Below, piece after piece: positions 18,231 to 26,935 of a stretch of 41,461 bases of DNA. The notes under the pieces are model-generated. The model worked only from the letters and a program-made list of their open reading frames with translations, was not told the DNA's origin and searched no databases. The stretch is from Verrucomicrobiota bacterium (lineage in GTDB: Bacteria > Verrucomicrobiota > Verrucomicrobiia > JAWXBN01). Each line of letters begins with the position of its first letter. Position 1 is the stretch's first letter. The stretch spans positions 1 to 41,461 of the forward strand of contig JAWXBN010000120.1 in NCBI GenBank assembly GCA_034440155.1, written 5' to 3'. Both the position numbers and the translations under genes were made by a program.

Positions 18231-20438
18231 ATGCTCACCCCCCTCGCATACGAAACCCTCGAAAAACGATTCGGCTTCCGTCAATTCCTCGATGAGCAGG
18301 AGGAGATCATCGCTTCTGTCCTTTCCGGCCGTGATACCCTCGTAGTCATGCCCACCGGCGGGGGTAAATCCCTCTGTTACCAATTCCCCGCTCTCATGCT
18401 CGAAGGACTCACCTTGGTCATTTCCCCTTTGATCGCCCTGATGAAAGACCAGGTCGATGCCCTCGCCCGCCGCGGCATCGATGCTTGCCTGGTCAATAGC
18501 ACCTTGACCCCCGCCGAACAACGCGACCGTATCAATGCCATTATCCGCGGGGAATACAAAATCGTTTACATCGCCCCGGAACGTTTCCGCCACCGCAGCT
18601 TTGTCGATGCCCTCAAAAGTGTCCGGCTCAGCCTCGTCGCCGTCGATGAGGCACACTGCGTCTCCCAATGGGGCCATGATTTCCGCCCGGATTACCTCGG
18701 CATCGGGCGGGCCATGGAGGAGATCGGCCGCCCGCCCATCGTCGCCCTGACTGCGACGGCCACCCCCGATGTCCGCAGTGATATCGTGAAGCAACTTGCA
18801 CTGCGGGAACCTGCGGAATTCATCGCTGGATTCGAGCGTCCGAATCTGAGCTTGTCGATCGTCGATACAGACACCGTCGCTGAGAAACTCAAAGCCATCG
18901 AAAAACTCGCCAGCGAACGTAAAACAGGCATCATCTACGCTGCCACCCGCAAAAATGTAGAGAAAATCTCCGCTCATCTGCATAACGAAGGCATCGCTCA
19001 CACCGCTTACCATGCCGGACTCCCCGATGAGCAACGCAGAGCCGCCCAAGAGAAATTCATCTCCCGCGAGGTCCCGATCGCCGTGGCGACAAATGCCTTT
19101 GGCATGGGCATCGACCGCGGAGACCTGCGTTTCGTCGCCCACTTCGACATCCCCGGTAGTATCGAGGCTTATTATCAGGAGGTCGGGCGTGCCGGCCGCG
19201 ATGGGGAACCCAGCGAATGTGTCTTACTCTTTAACTACGCCGATACCCGCACGCAGGAGTTTTTTATCGAGGGCGCAAATCCCTCTCCTGAGTTAATCCG
19301 GGATATTTACATCTGGCTACGCGCCCAGCCCGGCCATGATGTCCAGCTCTCCCTTGCCGACATGGCTGAAAAAATCCCGAACCTGAAAAATGACATGGCC
19401 CTGGGCTCCGCTCTGGCCCTCCTCGACCGCCGGGGGTATATCGAGCGTTACGACATTCCCGGCCAGCGCGTGAAGGGGACAAAACTCCTCAAGCCGGAGA
19501 CCACCGCCGGAGCCCTCGACCTCGATGACCAAGCCCTCAAGGTCAAAGCCGCCCGCGATTTTGCCAAGCTCGATAAAATGGTCGCTATCGCCTACTCCCG
19601 TGTCTGCCGCCAGCAATTCATCCTCGATTATTTTGGGGAACGCGATACCGAGCCCTGTGGCCAATGCGACGTCTGCGCCTCTGGGCGCGTCCAGGTCATC
19701 CGAGAGGGCACCTCCACAGAAACCGAAACCACCCGCAAAGCTCTCAGTGCTGTGGCACGGATGTGCACTCGCCAAGAGGACGGATCATGGGCAGGACGTT
19801 TCGGGGCCGGACGGATTATCCAGGTCCTCATGGGCAGCCATTCGAAGGAAGTCCTCGACGCACGCCTCGATGAATTGTCCACTTACGGACTCCTGAAAAG
19901 TTTTTCTAAAAATTATCTGCATAACCTTTTTGATACCTTCAAAACAGCCGGACTCATCGAAAGCTCCGGTGGCCAATACCCCGTCGTCAACCTCACCCCC
20001 GATGGGGAATCCGTCATGCGCGGCAAGACCACCCCGCGCCTCTGCTGGCCCTCACTCCACGAAGCTCCTTCCCGCAGCAAATTGCCCGAGGCCTCCACTG
20101 GTAAAACCCCTGCCACTAAAAAAACAGTCTCTCCGGCCGGGAGCACTTATCAGGAGACCCTCCGCCTTTTCAAAACGGGGTCTACCCTCGCGCAAATCGC
20201 TAAAATCAGGGATATGAACCTGACGACGATCGAGGATCACATGGCCCGCCTGCTGGCGACAAAAGCCCCGGGCCTGAGTATCGACTCACTCGTCCCGCTC
20301 GAACGCCAAGGCATCATCCTCGCCAAAGCCCCGTCTGAAGTCACCACCCTGCGCTCGGTCAAAGAATTGCTCCCAGACTATTCCTACATGGAAATCAAAT
20401 GCACCCTCGCCGCCCACGGGCGTTACCGACCCGTATAA
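18231..20438 (+). CDS. recQ: ATP-dependent DNA helicase RecQ
   Basis: A 735-residue superfamily 2 helicase. The DEAD half has MPTGGGKSLCYQ (Walker A, Lys46) and VDEAHCVSQWGHDFRPDY. The helicase C half has AFGMGIDR and QEVGRAGRDG. The RecQ zinc module follows (CRQQFILDYFGE with CGQCDVC), then the winged-helix RQC domain. Instead of a recognisable HRDC domain the C-terminus (~630-735) has a helix-turn-helix-like segment (TYQETLRLFKTGSTLAQIAKIRDM) as in the RecQ/YpbB-type architecture. It acts in recombination and replication-fork repair, unwinding DNA 3' to 5'. It starts 72 bp after the carbonic anhydrase remnant; no Shine-Dalgarno is visible. Confidence 0.95.
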   Translation: MLTPLAYETLEKRFGFRQFLDEQEEIIASVLSGRDTLVVMPTGGGKSLCYQFPALMLEGLTLVISPLIALMKDQVDALARRGIDACLVNSTLTPAEQRDRINAIIRGEYKIVYIAPERFRHRSFVDALKSVRLSLVAVDEAHCVSQWGHDFRPDYLGIGRAMEEIGRPPIVALTATATPDVRSDIVKQLALREPAEFIAGFERPNLSLSIVDTDTVAEKLKAIEKLASERKTGIIYAATRKNVEKISAHLHNEGIAHTAYHAGLPDEQRRAAQEKFISREVPIAVATNAFGMGIDRGDLRFVAHFDIPGSIEAYYQEVGRAGRDGEPSECVLLFNYADTRTQEFFIEGANPSPELIRDIYIWLRAQPGHDVQLSLADMAEKIPNLKNDMALGSALALLDRRGYIERYDIPGQRVKGTKLLKPETTAGALDLDDQALKVKAARDFAKLDKMVAIAYSRVCRQQFILDYFGERDTEPCGQCDVCASGRVQVIREGTSTETETTRKALSAVARMCTRQEDGSWAGRFGAGRIIQVLMGSHSKEVLDARLDELSTYGLLKSFSKNYLHNLFDTFKTAGLIESSGGQYPVVNLTPDGESVMRGKTTPRLCWPSLHEAPSRSKLPEASTGKTPATKKTVSPAGSTYQETLRLFKTGSTLAQIAKIRDMNLTTIEDHMARLLATKAPGLSIDSLVPLERQGIILAKAPSEVTTLRSVKELLPDYSYMEIKCTLAAHGRYRPV

Positions 20439-20522
20439 TACTCACTCCTGTTTACGCAAATCCCCGCGCTCTTCACAAATGCCGCGAAGGAAAAAAGCTT
20501 TGAGTACTTGCCTCTGGCGGGA

Positions 20523-20735
20523 AGTTTCTCGCGAAGGACGCAAAGTTTTTTCCCCGACTGGAGGGCCGAGATCCACCGCGTCCGGGCCGAACGGACAAAT
20601 CCCACCCCCCGAGTTCCCTCGATCACGGTCGAGATTTTCTCGACCCACCCTATCACATCTTCGTTCGTGGTCTTGGTGACCTTCGTGGTGAATTTCCCCG
20701 TGCATAAAAAAACTTTGCGTCCTTCGCGAGAAACT
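20523..20735. repeat. 29-bp perfect inverted repeat
   Basis: The arms are 20523-20551 and 20707-20735, exact reverse complements, each containing CTCGCGAAGGACGCAAAG or its complement. They enclose 155 bp that include GGTCGAGATTTTCTCGA (20627-20643), a 17-mer found again at 22017-22033, and a GACCTTCGTGGTGAATTTCC module. The structure looks like a small non-autonomous or palindromic element. Confidence 0.88.
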
Positions 20736-20744
20736 CTTTTTCTG

Positions 20745-20914
20745 TAGGGCGACAGAGACCGTGACAAATTCTGGTTTTGTCCCTGAGTCTCGGACAAGCG
20801 GAAGCTTGTCCCTCCAGTCGGGAAAAAAACTCCGCCTCCCCTTGCTCCTTCGTGCCTTTCGTGACCTTCGTGGTGATTTTCCCCGCCCGTGGCAAGTGAG
20901 GGCCACTTGCCCTA
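20745..20914. repeat. Structured intergenic repeat, copy A
   Basis: The first 95 bp (20745-20839) are identical to 22097-22191; the rest matches 22223-22303 with a few changes. It contains hairpins: an 8-bp stem GGACAAGC/GCTTGTCC with a GGAA loop (20792-20811), and GGCAAGTG/CACTTGCC (20891-20911). It lies downstream of the PEP-CTERM gene. Confidence 0.92.
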
Positions 20915-20933
20915 CACATTCTGCCCACCTAGC

Positions 20934-20949
20934 ACTCATTACTCATTAC
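20934..20949. repeat. Tandem heptamer ACTCATT at the PEP-CTERM stop codon
   Basis: Two exact ACTCATT units plus AC. They overlap the last codons and stop codon (20939-20941) of the PEP-CTERM gene, so a change in unit number would alter its C-terminal tail. Confidence 0.7.
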
Positions 20950-21652
20950 AATGAACTTGTTTTTTTCTGTGGCGGCTGATTTTCAGGCCGTAGGCGCTCA
21001 TCACGAGTCCCACCGCCATCATTACGTATGTCGAGGGTTCTGGAACTGCACCCGCTCCCATGGCGATGTATGTATTGGCACTGGTCTCGTAGGCCCAGCC
21101 CTCGAGGTTCAGCGTGAGAGTCGCCCCGGCACCGGATCCGCTCTGGGTCGTAGCCAGCTTGATGTATCCATACCTTTTCTGATTATCCGTATTGTCCAAG
21201 ACATAGAACGGGATATAGGTCGGGTCTGCGCGCAAGTCGGTCGCAGTGCCCGGAGTTGCGAACGTTGTAGTGGTTAGTGAGGAAGCGTTTGCCCATTGAT
21301 TTTCATCGATTATCGCAAAGTCGCTCCAGATTTGCCCGACACTCAGGGATTGTGCATAGTAGAGGCTGTTGATGATGCTGCGGTTCAAAAACGTGCGGGT
21401 GGGTGAGCCACTGAATTGATAGAAGTTCTCATTCCTAATACCGCCGAAGTTGAATTTGGCGATCAAGAAACTATCCGCGTTAGGGACGCTGAAGGTGTGG
21501 ATCGTTGGCGCGCCGACTAAAGGTGTCGTCCCAAACGAATCGATGATGCTAATGTCGTTATAGACGACCGCTGCTGATGCTTGGGCGGCTGCCGCCATCA
21601 CCGCGATGGAAAGCATGCGGCGAGTACTGAGGAGTGTGTTTTTAAGTTTCAT
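20939..21652 (-). CDS. PEP-CTERM sorting-signal secreted protein
   Basis: A 237-residue exported protein. An N-terminal signal peptide (basic MKLKNTLLSTRRM, then a hydrophobic stretch ending in AQASAA) is followed by a beta-rich, Ser/Thr-rich domain of ~180 residues. The C-terminal sorting tag is VPEPSTYVMMAVGLVMSAYG followed by the basic cluster SRHRKK. Exosortase cleaves such tags and places proteins on the surface or in the exopolysaccharide matrix; no exosortase gene is in the window. A few residues (QVHCNE) extend past the usual tag end and run into a tandem repeat. The domain itself I cannot assign. The gene sits alone between two repeat-filled gaps. Confidence 0.92.
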   Translation of the reverse strand: MKLKNTLLSTRRMLSIAVMAAAAQASAAVVYNDISIIDSFGTTPLVGAPTIHTFSVPNADSFLIAKFNFGGIRNENFYQFSGSPTRTFLNRSIINSLYYAQSLSVGQIWSDFAIIDENQWANASSLTTTTFATPGTATDLRADPTYIPFYVLDNTDNQKRYGYIKLATTQSGSGAGATLTLNLEGWAYETSANTYIAMGAGAVPEPSTYVMMAVGLVMSAYGLKISRHRKKQVHCNE

Positions 21653-21903
21653 ATTTTTGGATGGTTTTTAAGTATTTAGCTGTCCCTTGTTTCTCTATCC
21701 CGATCTTTTAAACAAGGATCCAGTCTGCTTCCTTTTGCTCAGACAACCGCGCACCGGTAAAACCGAACGGGTTGAAAAATACAAAAAAAGAAAATAACCC
21801 CTGTGGTTATGATCTTTTTCTAAAGCGGCCAAAGAAGCCAATTAATTTTCCAAACAAAAACCTATCCAGAAGATCATTTTCATCTGATTTGATGCCCTGA
21901 TAC

Positions 21904-21924
21904 GTGCTCGGTGCTCGGTGCTCA
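21904..21924. repeat. Tandem heptamer GTGCTCG, three units
   Basis: Units at 21904, 21911 and 21918 (the last ends in A). The 14-mer TCGGTGCTCAGTTG at its end (21915-21928) recurs at 22082-22095 directly before repeat copy B, so this is probably a decayed partner of the same element. Confidence 0.75.
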
Positions 21925-22096
21925 GTTGTAGGCCGATCAAGCCCCATTGCCGAATGCCGTCTGGAGCAATTTGCACCACGAATATCACGAAGGGATAGAG
22001 AAGAGGGAATATGGATGGTCGAGATTTTCTCGAACGGCATGGCGGGAACCCCGAGGGCAGGATATTCTAGGTGCGAGGTGATCGGTGCTCAGTTGA

Positions 22097-22303
22097 TAGG
22101 GCGACAGAGACCGTGACAAATTCTGGTTTTGTCCCTGAGTCTCGGACAAGCGGAAGCTTGTCCCTCCAGTCGGGAAAAAAACTCCGCCTCCTGCACCCCC
22201 CCTTTCGACTTTTAACTTCCGCCTCCCCCTGCTCCTTCGTGCCTTTCGTGACCTTCGTGGTGAATTTCCCCCGCCCGTGGCAAGTGAGTGGTCGCTTGCC
22301 CTA
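22097..22303. repeat. Structured intergenic repeat, copy B
   Basis: A direct copy of 20745-20914: 95 identical bases, then a ~31-bp insertion (22192-22222) that partly duplicates the CCGCCTCC end, then the shared module and terminal hairpin. In the terminal hairpin one base pair has changed to a G-T wobble (GGCAAGTG with CGCTTGCC), which keeps the stem. It lies 24 bp before the GDP-fucose synthase stop codon. Confidence 0.92.
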
Positions 22304-22326
22304 TCACGACGGTCGACAGGGTTGAT

Positions 22327-23262
22327 TTAATCTCGGGCAAACCTCTTCAAAAAATCTTCGTAGGCGAGGGCGATACCATCGCGCAGGGTGACGGAAGGAG
22401 CCCAGCCGAGGGCGAAGATTTTCGAGCTTTCGAGCAATTTGCGCGTGGTGCCGTCTGGTTTGGTCGTGTCCCATTCCAGCCGTCCCTCAAACCCCACGAC
22501 GGATGCGACCGTCTCGGCGAGCTCTTTAATGGTCATGTCATCACCACACCCGATATTAATCGTTTCATTTACCTCATATTTTTCCATCACTACCAGACAA
22601 GCACGGGCGAGGTCTTCACTGTAGAGGAATTCCCTTTTGGGTGAACCGCTCCCCCAGAGGGTCACGGAATCCTTGCCAGCGGTTTTCGCCTCATGGAAAC
22701 GCCGGATCATGGCCGGGAGCACGTGGGAATTCTGCAAATCATAATTATCCCCCGGGCCATAGAGATTCGTCGGCATGACGCTGACAAATTTACACCCGTA
22801 TTGTTTCCAGTAGGCCTGGCACATTTTGAGGCCTGCGATTTTGGCAATAGCATACCATTCATTGGTGGGTTCGAGCGGCCCGGAGAGTAGCTCTTCCTCG
22901 CGGATGGGGATTTGGGGTTTTTTAGGGTAGATACAGGAACTACCCAAAAAGAGCAATTTGTCCACGCCGCTGCGGTAGGAAGCTTCAATAATATTATTCT
23001 GGATCTGGAGATTCATGTAGAGGAAATCGGCGGGATAAGAGCTATTTGCATTGATTCCGCCGACTTTTGCGGCCGCCACAAAGACATAGGACGGTTTCTC
23101 CTGTGAAAAAAAGTCGAAAACTCCCTTTTGATCCATTAGGTCGAGTTCTTCCCTTGTCCTGAGGAGCAAGTTGTTGAATCCGTCACCTTTAAGCACTTTT
23201 ACCAAGGCACTACCCACTAATCCTTGGTGTCCGGCTACAAAGATTTTTGAATTTTTGTCCAT
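22327..23262 (-). CDS. fcl: GDP-L-fucose synthase
   Basis: A 311-residue short-chain dehydrogenase of the extended type. It has the NADP-binding GHQGLVGSAL near residues 11-20, FLGSSCIYP with the catalytic Ser, and the YAIAK motif (Tyr and Lys of the active site). The stretch NLYGPGDNYDLQNSHVLPA is characteristic of the GMER family. It converts GDP-4-keto-6-deoxymannose to GDP-L-fucose, a sugar donor for surface glycans. GDP-mannose dehydratase, which makes its substrate, is not in the window. The start codon at 23262 is divergent from the transporter-hotdog gene by 80 bp. Confidence 0.95.
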   Translation of the reverse strand: MDKNSKIFVAGHQGLVGSALVKVLKGDGFNNLLLRTREELDLMDQKGVFDFFSQEKPSYVFVAAAKVGGINANSSYPADFLYMNLQIQNNIIEASYRSGVDKLLFLGSSCIYPKKPQIPIREEELLSGPLEPTNEWYAIAKIAGLKMCQAYWKQYGCKFVSVMPTNLYGPGDNYDLQNSHVLPAMIRRFHEAKTAGKDSVTLWGSGSPKREFLYSEDLARACLVVMEKYEVNETINIGCGDDMTIKELAETVASVVGFEGRLEWDTTKPDGTTRKLLESSKIFALGWAPSVTLRDGIALAYEDFLKRFARD

Positions 23263-23302
23263 CGACCGATTAAAACAGAATGATAGAATAATTGAAAGCG
23301 AG

Positions 23303-23333
23303 TTGACAGAAAAAGAGGCGTTAGGAATGATAC
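23303..23333 (+). promoter_or_regulatory. Candidate promoter of the transporter-hotdog gene
   Basis: A perfect TTGACA (23303-23308) is followed after 19 bp by TGATAC, a weak -10, about 10 bp before the ATG at 23343. If correct the mRNA would be nearly leaderless. The spacing is long, so this is tentative. Confidence 0.3.
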
Positions 23334-23342
23334 AGTCTTCTT

Positions 23343-25217
23343 ATGAGAAAATTTAATGGATTTCTTTGGTCATCATCTATCGCTTTGTCATGGTTATGGG
23401 GACTTGGCCTCTTTTTCTCCGTGCAAATCAGCATTATGTTCGGGCTTGGTGGCCTTTTGGGTTTTGTGATCCCGAATTCCCTCGGGTTGATCTTATTCGG
23501 ATATTACACCCAAAAGATCGCCAAAAAGGAGGGGTCAGCCGATAATTTCTCTAATACCTTCATCAAACATTCAAAAAAATTCCGGGGCATTTTCCTCTTT
23601 TACCAGGTCGTCGCGGTCGCGCTCTGTGTTTTTGCGTTACTCAAATACGCCATCCTGCCGGTGCAAGTCTCTCTGATCGTTGTCGCCATTCTTTTTTTAG
23701 GAATCGCCTTATGGGTGGGTGACGAGTTCGACATTGCCGGGATAAAATTCATTCACGGGATTTATTTACTGGTGATCCTGCTGCTTTTAGGGGCTATTTA
23801 CCTCTTCCGGGTCATGCCTGACTCGGATGCCTTTAGTTCTGGAAGTTTTTCCGAAGGGGTTTACCCGCTGAATACGGTCTTTTACCTGAGTTACATTATC
23901 CCGATTGTCATCGGGCTGATGGCGGGGCCATGGCTGGACCTGCAGCAGTGGCAACGGGCGATCCAGATCCACCGGGAGGGTGGCTCGATCTTCAAATGTT
24001 ACATCGGTGGCGGGATCATCTTTTTCGGGTTAATCATTCTCCACGGACTCCTGGCCCTCTGGGTAAAATCCCAAATGGGTGCGGACTTTATCCCGCCCAT
24101 GTCCAGCGGACTCGTGGAGGCGAAATCAATAATCACCTCCTATTTTGTCGCTAACTCCAAAGGTTCTTTGGCCTTTGGCTTGTGGTGTTACCTCGGATTC
24201 ATCGCTCTCGCGATTATATCGACCTTGGACAGCGCCTACCTAGCCACAAAGTGGTACCTCTCGGAAAATATCAAAACCAGCCAGAATATCCTGTTAAATT
24301 TCCTTCCAAAAAGTCTTTTCACCTCACCGATTCCCCTCGCTCTTCTCGCTGGGATCGCGGGGGTCACTACGGCAGTGGCGCCAAACCTCGTCCCGGATAT
24401 TCCCCCTTTCGAGCTGGAATATTTCATAGTTCTTTACGCCACGTTTTTTGTGGGGTTCACCGTGATCTTTTTTGCTTCCATCTATAATAATTTCCACCTG
24501 CAGAAATCCCTGATGCCGGTTTTCTCCGTTGGATTAGTGGCCATAGCGATTTTTGCCCTAGGCTACTTTAGCGGGGGTCAACATGCCTGGCTGATGATTG
24601 TGGCCTCGGCCCTGCCACTGGTTGTCGGATTGATCCTCGTGGCGAAAAACCAATTGATCCCGATCGGGGAAATGAAAGATAAACTCGTGGAGTTTAAAGA
24701 GAACGTTTCCAAGGAGGTCGCTACCTTGGCCACCCAGACTCTTACGCCCTCCGCCCCCGTCAATACCGGTGTCGTCACACCCGTTGGCACACCCGGTTCA
24801 TCGACATTCTTCGACGGGAAATGGTTCTGCTACACTTTCACCACGACTTACTCGGACACAAATTCCGTGGGTAATGTCTATTTTGCGTATTACGCCATCT
24901 GGGTGGGTAAGACACGGGAGCTTTTCTTTGCCTATGTCATGCCGGAGTTCGATGTTAAGAATACGGAGTATTTCATCCTGACCCGTGAGTTCAACCACAA
25001 GTTCGTGCGCGAGACCAAAGAATTCATGAAAGTTTTTGTCAAAATCCGTGTCTCGGGTTTCAATCGGAAATTCGTCACGATGGAGCACCAGATCGTGGAT
25101 ACGGAAGGTCATACTATCGGCAAGGGTGAACAGTCCCTGATGTTTGTCTCTGCGAAGGATTATAAACTACAGGATATTCCCCCTACGGTACTTTCCTCCT
25201 TCATGCCCTATACCTAG
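23343..25217 (+). CDS. Sodium:solute symporter-like membrane protein fused to a hotdog thioesterase-like domain
   Basis: A 624-residue protein in two parts. Residues 1-~440 hold about 12 membrane helices; GPWLDLQQWQRA and IISTLDSAYLATKW resemble conserved segments of the SSS/LeuT-fold transporters. A linker rich in Ser, Thr and Pro (~465-490) leads to a soluble domain (494-624). That domain starts WFCYTFTTTYSDTNSVGNVYF and continues with WVGKTRELFF and a GEQSLMFV end. The TNxVGNVYF...R-E pattern is like the hotdog thioesterases of enediyne biosynthesis (CalE7/TebC type), with Asp505 and Asn507 in the active-site loop; that comparison is from memory. I know of no standard gene with this fusion. 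It is followed after 5 bp by a glycosyltransferase. Confidence 0.78.
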   Translation: MRKFNGFLWSSSIALSWLWGLGLFFSVQISIMFGLGGLLGFVIPNSLGLILFGYYTQKIAKKEGSADNFSNTFIKHSKKFRGIFLFYQVVAVALCVFALLKYAILPVQVSLIVVAILFLGIALWVGDEFDIAGIKFIHGIYLLVILLLLGAIYLFRVMPDSDAFSSGSFSEGVYPLNTVFYLSYIIPIVIGLMAGPWLDLQQWQRAIQIHREGGSIFKCYIGGGIIFFGLIILHGLLALWVKSQMGADFIPPMSSGLVEAKSIITSYFVANSKGSLAFGLWCYLGFIALAIISTLDSAYLATKWYLSENIKTSQNILLNFLPKSLFTSPIPLALLAGIAGVTTAVAPNLVPDIPPFELEYFIVLYATFFVGFTVIFFASIYNNFHLQKSLMPVFSVGLVAIAIFALGYFSGGQHAWLMIVASALPLVVGLILVAKNQLIPIGEMKDKLVEFKENVSKEVATLATQTLTPSAPVNTGVVTPVGTPGSSTFFDGKWFCYTFTTTYSDTNSVGNVYFAYYAIWVGKTRELFFAYVMPEFDVKNTEYFILTREFNHKFVRETKEFMKVFVKIRVSGFNRKFVTMEHQIVDTEGHTIGKGEQSLMFVSAKDYKLQDIPPTVLSSFMPYT

Positions 25218-25222
25218 ACCGC

Positions 25223-26935
25223 ATGCACCCGCTCAGACAACCGCCGGATATTTCCATCACAAAAAAAACCGGGGTTGTTTATTGTTTTTTCCTACTTTTG
25301 CCTCCATGGATTTGGGTTTGTCTTGACCGGAGGGTATGGCCTTGGGACCAGGCTGACTACGGGTATTATTCGATCTGGCTCTGGAAATATTTCATCACCT
25401 CCCCTTTAGACTGGTGGGATGCCATGATGTTGACCCTGCGCCTGAAAACGCCAGGACTTCCTTGGCTTGCGCAATTTGCTACACCCCTCGGCGACCTCAC
25501 GGGAAACCATGATCATGTCTTCCTCACCATCATCATTTTGATATCGGGTATTTCCCTGTATTTTATCTGGTCGAGCGCCCGCACCCTTTTCCCCGGAAAC
25601 CAACCTCTGGTCTTCCTTTGCCCTTTGATCGTCGCCGCCAGCCCGCTTTTTCTCGGGATGAACCAGCAGTTTTTGGTGGAGGCCCCCCAAATGATGGCCG
25701 TATGCTGGCTCATTTATATCTTGAGCCGCATGGATCAATGGCCCATCCGCCGCATTTTCTGGCACACCGCCGCAGCCACCCTCTGGGGATGCCTGATGAA
25801 AGTCACTTTCCCTGTTTATTCGATTATTCCCCTCATCTCTATTGCGTATCATTTATTTTCGGTCATTCGTAGAAACCCCCGGCAATGGTCGCAAGGAAAG
25901 CTTTACGCCCTTGATTATGCCGTGATGATATTTACGGTCTTAACCGGATTCCTCGGTGCTTTCTGGATAACCAAAAATCTCGAAAGTTTATGGTTATTTG
26001 TCCAGATCACCGCTCAGGCAGAAACGGGTGCTATCTACGGGTCAGCCGGATCTTTCCTGGATAAAACAGGCTTTTGGTTGAATGCCATTGGCAAATGTTA
26101 CTTCACCGGAAATACGATAATCATCTTTGTTTTGCTCGTTATCATTTTGATCTTTCTCCAGCGTAAAAATATAAAGTCACGACTCCACAAGCGCTGGAAA
26201 AACCATCAATCCCCGGCATCCTCTCCTATTTTTCGAGTTTGGATGATGAGTATGGCCTCCTTTTTATTCGCGCTTGTGACCCACTCTTCACAGGCCAATG
26301 AAATGAGCCGTTTCCTGACACCTATCCTTCCCTATGCCTGCTTTTTGATTGCAGGATTTGTGTACTTCCTCAAGGGCCGTCTCCCCGCCTATTGCCTGCT
26401 GGCCTTGTTTTTCATCCAATACATCTACATCCAAGCCTATTCCTTTAATCAATATCCTGGGTCAAAAGGGGTAGGCGAATACCCTTTGAGACTCGAGCGC
26501 AGCGACGAAAAGAAAAAGGAAATCATCAAGTTAATCAATATGACCGCCGCCCAGCCTGAATGTGCAAAGCGGTGGATTATGGTCGGTTGCTCGGTGCCAT
26601 CATTGAGCCGGAGTACCTTGAATTATTACCTGCTCCAAAATCAATCTGCTCGGGCTCAGGATACCCTTATCCTTTCTTATGACTTCGGTGAAAATGACCT
26701 GCCCAGATTACTCAGGCAAATCAAAGCCAAACGCCCAGTTTATTTTATTACCGTACCATCTGCATCCATCCCCAAAAACATGCCAGCGGGATTAAACCTG
26801 ATCAGCCCGTCATTACTCAGCGCGATCGAGTCCAGCCCTTGGTATCAAAAACAGGCCGGTGCACCCTCTCCGAATATTCTGATTTATAAAATCCGGGATG
26901 AATCATACTTGCCCTCAGGCAATTTGCATAAGTGA
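25223..26935 (+). CDS. Glycosyltransferase of the GT39/ArnT-like (PMT_2) membrane type
   Basis: A 570-residue protein with about ten membrane helices and a C-terminal soluble domain (~430-570). The first periplasmic loop carries RRVWPWDQADYGYY, where the Asp acts as the catalytic acidic position in this family, and there is a later loop before NHDHVFL. These enzymes transfer sugars from polyprenyl-phosphate donors to lipids or proteins on the outer face of the inner membrane. It starts 5 bp after the transporter-hotdog gene, so they are one operon, and GDP-fucose synthase lies divergently upstream, consistent with a surface glycan role. The acceptor is unknown. Confidence 0.75.
   Translation: MHPLRQPPDISITKKTGVVYCFFLLLPPWIWVCLDRRVWPWDQADYGYYSIWLWKYFITSPLDWWDAMMLTLRLKTPGLPWLAQFATPLGDLTGNHDHVFLTIIILISGISLYFIWSSARTLFPGNQPLVFLCPLIVAASPLFLGMNQQFLVEAPQMMAVCWLIYILSRMDQWPIRRIFWHTAAATLWGCLMKVTFPVYSIIPLISIAYHLFSVIRRNPRQWSQGKLYALDYAVMIFTVLTGFLGAFWITKNLESLWLFVQITAQAETGAIYGSAGSFLDKTGFWLNAIGKCYFTGNTIIIFVLLVIILIFLQRKNIKSRLHKRWKNHQSPASSPIFRVWMMSMASFLFALVTHSSQANEMSRFLTPILPYACFLIAGFVYFLKGRLPAYCLLALFFIQYIYIQAYSFNQYPGSKGVGEYPLRLERSDEKKKEIIKLINMTAAQPECAKRWIMVGCSVPSLSRSTLNYYLLQNQSARAQDTLILSYDFGENDLPRLLRQIKAKRPVYFITVPSASIPKNMPAGLNLISPSLLSAIESSPWYQKQAGAPSPNILIYKIRDESYLPSGNLHK

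Larger units (their letters stand above)
20439..20938. other. Non-coding repeat block between recQ and the PEP-CTERM gene
   Basis: 500 bp with no credible gene. It contains a 29-bp perfect inverted repeat, one copy of a ~170-bp structured repeat and short modules of the type CTTCGTGGTGAATTTCCCC that recur at 20680, 20860 and 22250. Small open frames here on both strands are built from these repeats and I do not call them genes. Confidence 0.8.
21653..22326. other. Non-coding repeat block upstream of the PEP-CTERM gene
   Basis: 674 bp with no credible gene. The first ~200 bp, AT-rich in part, should hold the promoter of the PEP-CTERM gene. The remainder holds a tandem heptamer array, a decayed CACCACGAATATCACGAAG module, a second GGTCGAGATTTTCTCGA (22017-22033), one GCAATTTGC word (21966) and copy B of the structured repeat. 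Confidence 0.75.

Noticed and set aside
18171-19142. 323-residue open frame opposite recQ
   Set aside because: It is an antisense shadow of a GC-rich, strongly coding recQ; its composition (Asp/Gly-rich) is what the reverse frame of recQ produces and no domain is recognisable.
20442-20939. Several small frames in the repeat block after recQ
   Set aside because: They are made of the inverted and direct repeats and are open on several strands at once, as repeats in GC-rich DNA often are.
20439-22326. CRISPR array
   Set aside because: The repeats are few, long, of unequal spacing and without equal-length spacers; no cas genes are in the window.
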